64,000 bases of DNA from Rhodanobacteraceae bacterium (lineage in GTDB: Bacteria > Pseudomonadota > Gammaproteobacteria > Xanthomonadales > Rhodanobacteraceae). The notes beneath the pieces were generated by a model. That model saw only the letters and a list, made by a program, of their open reading frames with translations, did no database searches and was not told the DNA's origin. A program made the position numbers and the translations under genes. Below, in pieces: positions 26,734 to 32,621 of this stretch (its first letter is position 1; each line of letters starts with the position of its first letter). Location of the stretch: assembly GCA_003142815.1 (NCBI GenBank), contig PLNP01000042.1:1-64000 (forward strand). The letters are read 5' to 3'.

Positions 26734-26735
26734 AT

Positions 26736-26921
26736 GGCCCGCTCGCGCTTGCGTTGCCACTCGCCAGCGCAGCCGTCGCGCCGCTGCGCGCGCATGCCGG
26801 TCGCGCCGGCAGCGGCGATTTCTCGCCGTTGTGGGCGGGTCAGAATGCGGGTGGGTGCAGAGAGATGCCGGCAGCTCGGCTAACGCGGGAACTGGTCGGG
26901 AAATCACGAAACGCACTCTGA
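26736..26921 (+). pseudogene. 3' fragment of a nitronate monooxygenase gene
   Basis: About 55 codons match the C-terminus of nitronate monooxygenases (2-nitropropane dioxygenase family): VAPLRAHAGRAGSGDFSPLWAGQNAGGCREMPAARLTRELV. It starts 3 bases after a CTGACCCC motif and ends at CACTCTGACCCCG (26913-26925), so it is bracketed by related sequences. The FMN-binding barrel is absent. Family assignment is from memory of the conserved SGDFSPLWAGQ phrase. Confidence 0.65.
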
Positions 26922-26934
26922 CCCCGTTCCGCAG

Positions 26935-27142
26935 CATCGTTGGAGACCTTGCGCATCTCCGTATCGGGCGTTTCCGCCAGTGACGGCGGCTCGTCCCTGA
27001 ACGATGATGCGGGTGCAGCCGGCGGCTGCGGCGGACCGCCGATCAGTTGCACCGGCGTCGCCGCGCCCAGGTTGGTGGCCGGCGCCATCGCCATCGCGCT
27101 TGGCAAATCGCGGTATGGCTGTGCCACATCACCGCGCCGCGC
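26935..27142 (-). pseudogene. Partial second copy of nfeD and its leader
   Basis: Minus-strand reading gives [18 protein letters not shown] then a diverged Pro/Ala-rich stretch and TEMRKVSNDAA, equivalent to residues about 130-180 of the intact NfeD. It is fused directly to a near-identical copy of the nfeD upstream leader (27088-27142). The protease start and everything downstream are missing; the joint falls at the shared GCCATCGC. Confidence 0.8.
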
Positions 27143-27161
27143 AAATGAACCTGACCCCTTT
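27143..27161 (-). repeat. CTGACCCC motif, copy d
   Basis: AAATGAACCTGACCCCTTT at the end of the duplicated nfeD leader, in the same relative place as copy a. From here to the glycosyltransferase start (27401) I see no gene. Confidence 0.8.
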
Positions 27162-27400
27162 GCCCACCTTTGCCGCATCGACGTCGAGCCAAGTGGACGC
27201 CACCCATCGACATGCGCTTTTGGGCATGGAAGGACATAAAAGACCGTTATCATGGCGGCGTCCAAGGCGATTATCTAGTCACCCGATGAACCAATGAATG
27301 CGTATGTGCGTTATTCCGCCTCATCCGATGCTCGGCGACCGGTCCGGGTTGACGACGTTCATGGGCGGTGGATTTGCGGTCATTCCAAGGGAGGGTCGCG

Positions 27401-28489
27401 ATGTCGGGCAAGATCGCCGGCGGCATTCGTCGCATCCTGATCATCAAGTGGAGCGCGCTGGGCGATGTGGCGCTGGCCACGGCGGCGATCGAGGACGTGC
27501 GCCATGCTTTTCCGGACGCCGTGCTGCATCTCGATACACTACCCGCTGCGGCGAAACTTTTCGCCTTCGATCCGCGCTTCGAGGCCGTGTTCGCATTGCC
27601 GCTGCGTGATCGTACGCGCCGCTTGCGAACCCATTTCCTTTGGCTGCGGCGTGTACGCGCGGCGCGCTACGACCTGATCATCGATCTACAGAGTTCGGAT
27701 CACACCCGTCTGCTGCTGGCCGTGCTGAGCATCGGGCAAAGCCGGGTGGTGCGGCGCTGGGGTCTGCGCCGCGGCTTTCCCTACACGCTGGCACCGACGG
27801 TGTCGGTGGGCCCCCATGCTGCGGCGCGGATGCGCGCCCTGCTTGCCGCTGCCGGAATCCAGACGCGCTCGCTACGCCCGGTGTTGTACCCGCATGCCGA
27901 TCAGTTCGCGCACGTGTCGGCATTGCTGCAAGATCTCGGCATCCAACCCGGACGCTACGCCGTGTTTCTGCCGGGCTCGCAGGCCGCGAGCTGGCTGAAG
28001 CGCTGGGGTGCCGAGCGGTATGCGGAGCTTGGACTGCTACTGCACCGGCGTGGCATCGAACGGGTAGTGGTGATCGGCGCTTGCGACGAGGCCGACGTCT
28101 GTGCCGAGATTGTGGCCTCGATCAACGCGGAGGCACCGGGTGTGGCCGTGTATCTCAATGCGCTCTCGTTGCTCGAGGTAATCCCGGCGTGTGCGGGAGC
28201 GGCCTTCATCGTCGCCAACGACACCGGTACGGCCCATATCGCCGCGGCCACCAACCGTCCGATGTGGGTGCTCTGCGGTCCAACCGACCCGCGGCGTGTG
28301 CGTCCGCTCGGCCCCAACGTGCGTGCCGTACAAGCAGACTACGCATGCCTCAATTGTTACCGCAAGACTTGTCGCTGGGGCCCTCGTCCACGCTGTCTGG
28401 AGCGGATCAGCCCCCACGCAGTTCTGGCGCTGGCGCTGGAGGGTGTGCCAGCCGTAGCGGGCCTGCGCGTCTACGATGACGACACCTAG
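27401..28489 (+). CDS. GT9-family glycosyltransferase (ADP-heptose:LPS heptosyltransferase-like)
   Basis: 362 residues from the ATG at 27401 (AGGGAGG 6-12 bases upstream). GT-B fold of the WaaC/WaaF type: RRILIIKWSALGDVALATAAIEDVRHAFPDA at the N-terminus, LIIDLQSSDHTRLLL, FLPGSQAASWLKRWGAERYAELG, and the sugar-nucleotide site FIVANDTGTAHIAAATNRPMWVLCGPTDPRRVRP. A cysteine-rich ending (CLNCYRKTCRW..RCLERI) resembles the CMxxI..E region of GT9 proteins. It probably adds heptose or another sugar to LPS. It is an isolated intact gene inside the scarred region. Confidence 0.85.
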   Translation: MSGKIAGGIRRILIIKWSALGDVALATAAIEDVRHAFPDAVLHLDTLPAAAKLFAFDPRFEAVFALPLRDRTRRLRTHFLWLRRVRAARYDLIIDLQSSDHTRLLLAVLSIGQSRVVRRWGLRRGFPYTLAPTVSVGPHAAARMRALLAAAGIQTRSLRPVLYPHADQFAHVSALLQDLGIQPGRYAVFLPGSQAASWLKRWGAERYAELGLLLHRRGIERVVVIGACDEADVCAEIVASINAEAPGVAVYLNALSLLEVIPACAGAAFIVANDTGTAHIAAATNRPMWVLCGPTDPRRVRPLGPNVRAVQADYACLNCYRKTCRWGPRPRCLERISPHAVLALALEGVPAVAGLRVYDDDT

Positions 28490-28534
28490 TCTGGTACCGG
28501 CAGGTTTGCGATTGCAGGGGCCGTTTGTAGCAAC

Positions 28535-28554
28535 AAAGGGGTCAGGTTCATTTT
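28535..28554 (+). repeat. CTGACCCC motif, copy e
   Basis: AAAGGGGTCAGGTTCATTTT, followed by sequence homologous to that downstream of nrdJb. Confidence 0.8.
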
Positions 28555-28660
28555 ATGTTGCGCACCCATTACGCGTTCGCGCTCGCTACAGGCATGTCAC
28601 CTACATTTGCTATACCCACAATTCAAACATGTCGCGCAGCCATCCATGACGACGACAAAG
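28555..28660 (-). pseudogene. Duplicated 3' end of nrdJb
   Basis: Minus strand reads VVMDGCATCLNCGYSKCR then a stop, matching the last 18-20 codons of NrdJb (30953-31010 region). The flanking non-coding sequence out to the CTGACCCC motif also matches that beside nrdJb (30905-30952). No upstream coding sequence remains. It ends at CACTCTGAACCCCTT. Confidence 0.85.
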
Positions 28661-28738
28661 GCACTCTGAACCCCTTACGGTTGCCGGTCCGGCGCTGCAA
28701 TGGCGCCGGCGTCGCCCACTCTGACGTCCGACGCGACT

Positions 28739-29230
28739 TCATGCATCGCCATCGAGCAAGCCGTGGCGACGGTGCCAGTCCACGAGCGACTCCTCGGCGA
28801 AGCGCGCATGGTGCGGATCATGTTTGCCACGCCGCACTTCGCACCACGGCGCCTTGAAATCAAGACAGATGTGGACGCGCTCGGGCGGTTTCGGCAGCGG
28901 CGTGTCGATCGCCGACGCATGCGGATGCACGAGATCCGGCCATTGCGGATCGTACAGCCACAGCGCGCTGCCGCAGCGCTTGCAGAAGTGGCGACGGCCG
29001 CTGCTGGTCCAGCGCTGGCCATCCTCCTCGATACGCGCGCGATACACGCCAAGATGCTCGCGGCCCTCGACCTTGAGCGTCTTCTTCCATGCGCCGAGAT
29101 TGATCGCATAACCGCCGCCGCCGGCGGTCTTGCGGCAGATCGAACAGTAGCAGCGTTGATACGGCACTGGCGCGTAGGCTTCGCAGGAGAAACGCACGCG
29201 GCGGCAATGGCAGGACCCTTCGATTTGCAT
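28739..29230 (-). CDS. GFA-family zinc protein (glutathione-dependent formaldehyde-activating-like)
   Basis: 163 residues from the ATG at 29230 (GAGGA 10 bases upstream; an in-frame GTG at 29239 is less likely). GFA fold with structural zinc cysteines: EGSCHCRRVRFSCEA, YQRCYCSICRKTAGGG and RHFCKRCGSALWLYDP, followed by a family-typical ending. Members include Gfa and CENP-V homologues; most have no proven activity, so function is uncertain. Confidence 0.88.
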   Translation of the reverse strand: MQIEGSCHCRRVRFSCEAYAPVPYQRCYCSICRKTAGGGGYAINLGAWKKTLKVEGREHLGVYRARIEEDGQRWTSSGRRHFCKRCGSALWLYDPQWPDLVHPHASAIDTPLPKPPERVHICLDFKAPWCEVRRGKHDPHHARFAEESLVDWHRRHGLLDGDA

Positions 29231-29438
29231 GGGAGACACGTCCTCTGTGGGAAGCGAGCTTCGAGCTTAGCGCGCCGACCATCGTTCATGCCCTGGAAAA
29301 TCTTCTCTGACCCGTTTCCCGCGCCACGACCCACGCTTCGTTTCGATCGCTGCCCGCGTCGGTTTGCGGTAGAAGGGAGTTGGCGTTCGCGGAGCGAGGA
29401 GTTTGGGGTTCGCTCGGCATCACGTCCACCACACCAGG

Positions 29439-29458
29439 AAATGAACCTGACCCCTTTT
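29439..29458 (-). repeat. CTGACCCC motif, copy f
   Basis: AAATGAACCTGACCCCTTTT directly before the IS110 transposase fragment. The preceding GGAGCGAGGAGTTTGGGGTT parallels that near copy b. Confidence 0.8.
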
Positions 29459-29459
29459 G

Positions 29460-29753
29460 TGTTACCGCGGTGATGCGTACCTGCGCACGCTGTTGATCCA
29501 GGGGGCCCGCAGCAGCCTGCAGCGAGCCAAAGCGGTCAGCGTGGAAAAAGCCACGCCCGAGCAGATCTGGATCGCGCAACTGGCGTGCCGGATGCCCTTC
29601 GGCAAGCTGCTGGTGGCGATCGCCAACAAACACGCGCGGCAGCTGTGGGCGATGCTCGCGCATGCGGCGGACTACGACCCGAACGCATCGCTTGCGCACC
29701 CGATGGCGAAACGCCCGGCCAGTCTGCACACGGCCACGGCAACGTTCACATGA
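29460..29753 (+). mobile_element. IS110-family transposase C-terminal fragment
   Basis: About 97 codons: RGDAYLRTLLIQGARSSLQRAK, TPEQIWIAQLACRMPFGKLLVAIANKHARQLWAMLAHAADYDPNA. This is the transposase_20 (IS116/IS110/IS902) C-terminal domain with its Ser region. The DEDD N-terminal domain is absent; the fragment starts at a CTGACCCC motif. The bases after the stop (GGGTCAGACCCACCCAGAG) may belong to the element's 3' end. Not autonomous. Confidence 0.82.
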
Positions 29754-30121
29754 TTCACTTCACCGTCAGAGCGAAGCGGTAGCAACGGGTCAGACCCACC
29801 CAGAGAGAACCTGACTAACAATCCGGTCGCCACAAGGTGTTCTGATTGATCCCCAGGACACCGGCGATACCGATGGATGAACGAGGTCTCCGGGCGCGGT
29901 TTATACCCAGGTCCGAGTCAATACAGTCGGCTCAACAAGACCGTTTACGACCGAAGGAAGTCCCCGTGGGACGGAAATGCAGTCTGGCATCGTCGGACCG
30001 CATCGAACTGACGAACGCAACACGCACTACCAACGGGAAACTCGATGACTAGCGATCGCCTGAAAGCTCAAGGCAAGACCATTAGCTGCGTGGAGTTGAC
30101 GGGAAGTCTCTTACGGGAATA
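29754..30121. other. Non-coding stretch between IS110 fragment and integron cassette
   Basis: No convincing gene. It holds the 24-base block at 29948-29971 shared with 20200-20223, a GACTAACAAT phrase at 29813, and a short direct repeat ACGGGAA near 30100-30117. Base composition looks less GC-rich than in the flanking core genes. It may contain degraded cassette or IS sequence. Confidence 0.5.
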
Positions 30122-30134
30122 GTTAGGCAGCAAT
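30122..30134 (+). repeat. Integron-type core site (distal side of cassette)
   Basis: GTTAGGCAGCAAT, the exact inverse complement of 30522-30534. Read on the minus strand it is ATTGCTGCCTAAC, giving the RYYYAAC inverse-core motif just after the cassette ORF stop. A full attC partner further along was not found. Confidence 0.6.
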
Positions 30135-30136
30135 TG

Positions 30137-30523
30137 TTACGTTGCTTGGCCACCCTGGAGCCGATGAATGACAATGCCGGTGCAACCACCGAGAACACCA
30201 ACGACAACGACCCAGTACCCCAGAGCACCTGAAACGAACACAGTGATTAGCCACCCAGCGATTGCGACTATGAAGCTGATCGTGGCGATGCGAAGACCGA
30301 CTAGCTGGCGAGGACTGCGATACCGTTCCAGCTCTTGCACTGGGGCGCGAAACATAAGCCCGACGACGACGCCAATTAACCCCACGATGGCGCCGCCAAG
30401 CGCCATGAATAGAAAGCTGCTGTTTTCGCCACCCGAGACCGTGGCAAGAGAAAGCCCCACAGCCGCACACACCGCGACTACAGCGACCGACTGGACTGCA
30501 CTGATTATCGCGTAGCGATTCAT
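30137..30523 (-). CDS. Four-helix membrane protein in a cassette-like context
   Basis: 128 residues with four hydrophobic helices: AIISAVQSVAVVAVCAAVGL, SFLFMALGGAIVGLIGVVVGL, IATISFIVAIAGWLITVFV and GYWVVVVGVLGGCTGIVI. Family not recognised. The start codon lies within the core site (GTTAGGCAGCAATG), and the stop is followed within 2 bases by the inverse core, the compact layout of integron gene cassettes. The coding sequence looks visibly less GC-rich than its neighbours. It is divergent from the integrase remnant, as first cassettes are. Confidence 0.7.
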   Translation of the reverse strand: MNRYAIISAVQSVAVVAVCAAVGLSLATVSGGENSSFLFMALGGAIVGLIGVVVGLMFRAPVQELERYRSPRQLVGLRIATISFIVAIAGWLITVFVSGALGYWVVVVGVLGGCTGIVIHRLQGGQAT

Positions 30524-30534
30524 TGCTGCCTAAC
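30522..30534 (-). repeat. Integron-type core site (attI/first-cassette boundary)
   Basis: On the minus strand GTTAGGCAGCAAT, matching the GTTRRRY core where integron integrases cut (after G). It immediately precedes the cassette ORF. Confidence 0.65.
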
Positions 30535-30694
30535 TACAAATAGACCCCGCGGATCCGGGGCGATAAGTCTTATCCTGCGCGCGCCGCCAGTGGCCGGTCA
30601 AGGCAAAATCCTACAGCAGAACACGAACTTATCCCACTCCGGCGCCTGCGCCGCTGGGGCAGTCTGGTGCGCTATCCAACGAAAGCGTGCCGAT
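30535..30694. other. Candidate attI / divergent promoter region
   Basis: Lies between the cassette start and the integrase start, where attI and the cassette promoter belong. It contains CCCCGCGGATCCGGGG, and CTTATC at 30569 and 30628 (again at 30699) with inverted GATAAG at 30562. I cannot identify a defined attI. Confidence 0.4.
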
Positions 30695-30883
30695 ATGACT
30701 TATCACCCCGAATCCGCGGCGATAACACCTCGAAGCAATATCACGCCGCAACCCCGTCTGTTCGACGAAGTTCGCCGACGTCTACGGCTCTAACACTACA
30801 GTCTGAGCACTGAGTGCATCTATCTGCAGTGGATGCGCCGGTTCATCCTCGCGAGCGGCAGGCGGCACCCGCGCGACATGGGA
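30695..30883 (+). pseudogene. Integron integrase (IntI) N-terminal remnant
   Basis: Reads TPQPRLFDEVRRRLRL-stop-HYSLSTECIYLQWMRRFILASGRRHPRDMG. This matches the SAM-like N-terminal domain of integron tyrosine recombinases (RLLDxVR..R.RHYSxRTE.xYxxWIRRFILFHGKRHPxxMG). A TAA stop replaces one codon at 30791, and similarity ends abruptly at 30881 where a CTGACCCC motif begins. The catalytic domain (R...HxxR..Y) is gone, so no recombinase can be made. Confidence 0.8.
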
Positions 30884-30885
30884 AC

Positions 30886-30905
30886 AAAGGGGTCAGGTTC
30901 ATTTT
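30886..30905 (+). repeat. CTGACCCC motif, copy g
   Basis: AAAGGGGTCAGGTTCATTTT marks the exact end of the integrase remnant and lies 47 bases beyond the nrdJb stop codon. Confidence 0.85.
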
Positions 30906-30952
30906 AATGTTGCGCATCCATTACGAGTTTGCGCTTGGTACAACGATGTCTT

Positions 30953-31756
30953 TCACCCACATTTCGAATACCCACAATTCAAACACGTCGCACAGCCGTC
31001 CATCAGGATGACCGCGTTCGTATTGCACTTGTGGCACATCGTGGCGCCGGGCGGGAAGGCGCTGGAGGAATCGGTGGAGTCTGCGGTCGCGGCTGGCGCC
31101 GCTCCTACGGAAGCAGTGTCGGATCTGCGAGCGCTCTCGGCAGCGGCGCCGGCGAGGCTGGAACTTATTTCAGAATTTTTTTTTGCGCGGGCATCGTAGA
31201 GCGCGCGCTTCTCGGCGATCAGGTTGCGCTGCTCGAGCGACATCTCGGGATCGTGCAGCAGGCCGATCATCTTGAGGTGGGTCTCGATCACGTAGCCGAG
31301 TTCGGCGACGATCGAAGGCATGTAGACGCCGCCGGCCTTGAAGTAGCCGCCGCGCGGGTCGAATACGGCTTTGAGTTCCTCGACCAGGAAGGTCACGTCG
31401 CCGCCCTTGCGGAATACCGCGGACATGATGCGGGTCAGCGCGACGATCCACTGGAAGTGGTCCATGTTCTTCGAGTTGACGAAGATCTCGAACGGGCGGC
31501 GCAGTTCGTATTCGGTGCCGGCGTTGAGCACGATGTCGTTGATGGTGACGTACAGCGCGTGCTCGACCAGCGGCGACTTGATCTTGTAGGTCGCGCCGAC
31601 CAGCATTTGCGGGCGCTCGACCTTCTCGTGCATCTGGATGACTTCGGCCATCGGCGCGGCCGGTGCGCTTGCCGATGCCTGCGCGGCCGCCACGGCCTTG
31701 CTGGTTTCCGCAGGGCCGACGACGCTGTAGCCCTTGATCTTCTTGTTGATCTTCAT
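30953..31756 (-). CDS. nrdJb: NrdJb, small subunit of split class II ribonucleotide reductase
   Basis: 267 residues from the ATG at 31756 (MKINKKIKGYSVVG). The centre (TSCPD-like domain) reads QMHEKVERPQMLVGATYKIKSPLVEHALYVTINDIVL, NSKNMDHFQWIVALTRIMSAVFRKGGDVTFLVEELKAVFDPRGGYFK. An Ala/Ser-rich linker leads to a C-terminal Cys4-plus tail, MCHKCNTNAVILMDGCATCLNCGYSKCG, which probably carries the redox/zinc cysteines that re-reduce the active site. In Pseudomonas aeruginosa NrdJa and NrdJb are adjacent; here a histone-like gene lies between them. Its last codons are duplicated at 28555-28660. Confidence 0.92.
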   Translation of the reverse strand: MKINKKIKGYSVVGPAETSKAVAAAQASASAPAAPMAEVIQMHEKVERPQMLVGATYKIKSPLVEHALYVTINDIVLNAGTEYELRRPFEIFVNSKNMDHFQWIVALTRIMSAVFRKGGDVTFLVEELKAVFDPRGGYFKAGGVYMPSIVAELGYVIETHLKMIGLLHDPEMSLEQRNLIAEKRALYDARAKKNSEISSSLAGAAAESARRSDTASVGAAPAATADSTDSSSAFPPGATMCHKCNTNAVILMDGCATCLNCGYSKCG

Positions 31757-31984
31757 GGTAGTGACTGGATGGTGATGCGGGATGAATCCGGCCATGGCCG
31801 GCGCTGCTGGGTGCGGTACGGTTGCGGCAATGGCGCGAGAGTGTGATTCATGCGCCGCCGTCGTTACTTCGCCGCGACTTTTTTGGGTGGTGCTTTCCCT
31901 GCGATTTTCTTCACCGGCGACGTTCTCACTAACGCCATCGACCGGCCGTCGCGGGTCGGCCGATGGCGCGCAAGGCGACGCGAA

Positions 31985-32533
31985 CTATCTGCGCTTGGCC
32001 GCCTTCTTGGCTGCCTTCTTGACGACTTTCTTGACCGCCTTCTTCGCCGCGGTTTTCTTCGCCGTCACTTTCCTGGCGACCTTCTTCATCGCCTTCTTCG
32101 CGCCGGCTTTCTTCACGGCAACTTTCTTCGCGGCCTTCTTGGCGACCTTCTTGACCGCTTTCTTCGCCGTTGCGGCCTTCTTCACGACCTTCTTCGCCGC
32201 CTTCGCAGCCGCCTTCTTCACAGGCGCGACTTTCTTCGCGGCCTTCTTGACTACCTTCGCGGCGGCTTTCTTCGCGGCTGGCTTCCTGGCGACAACCTTT
32301 TTCACCCTCGCGACGACGGCCTTGACCTTGCGCGCGGCCTGCTTGCGCGCCTTCACGACTGTCTTCGCGACCGTCTTCGCGGTGCTCTGGACCGCCTGCT
32401 TCGTGTCGGACGCCGCCGTGCCGACCGACGTCGCCACCGCGCTCGTGGCGTCGGCGACCGCACTGCCGATCTGCGATGCGCCTTCTTTCAGACTATCGAA
32501 CGAACTACCGGAACTGCCGCCTTCGCTATGCAT
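31985..32533 (-). CDS. Histone H1-like Lys/Ala-rich protein
   Basis: 182 residues. A Ser/Ala-rich start (SSGSSFDSLKEGASQIGSAVADATSAVATSVGTAA) is followed from about residue 55 by near-perfect KKAAKKV-type repeats to the end (KKAAKKAAKRR). This is the bacterial histone H1/HC2/AlgP-type composition, expected to bind DNA or RNA non-specifically. It lies between nrdJa and nrdJb on the same strand, so it is probably in one transcript with both. Repeat number may vary between strains. Confidence 0.85.
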   Translation of the reverse strand: MHSEGGSSGSSFDSLKEGASQIGSAVADATSAVATSVGTAASDTKQAVQSTAKTVAKTVVKARKQAARKVKAVVARVKKVVARKPAAKKAAAKVVKKAAKKVAPVKKAAAKAAKKVVKKAATAKKAVKKVAKKAAKKVAVKKAGAKKAMKKVARKVTAKKTAAKKAVKKVVKKAAKKAAKRR

Positions 32534-32621
32534 GAGATGTTCCCCTCTCCAATGATGTGAGCCTGATGGGACGAACGGATATCACAAGTTTCGCTGACTC
32601 GACGCCCAGCGCGGCCGATGC

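Noticed and set aside
30046-30120. Short ORF reading MTSDRLKAQGKTISCVELTGS
   Set aside because: No RBS, 25 codons, no recognisable similarity; could be degraded element sequence but cannot be supported.
29754-30121. Complete attC site downstream of the cassette ORF
   Set aside because: The inverse core GCCTAAC is present, but no matching GTTRRRY with a foldable arm was found within about 150 bases, so only core sites are annotated.
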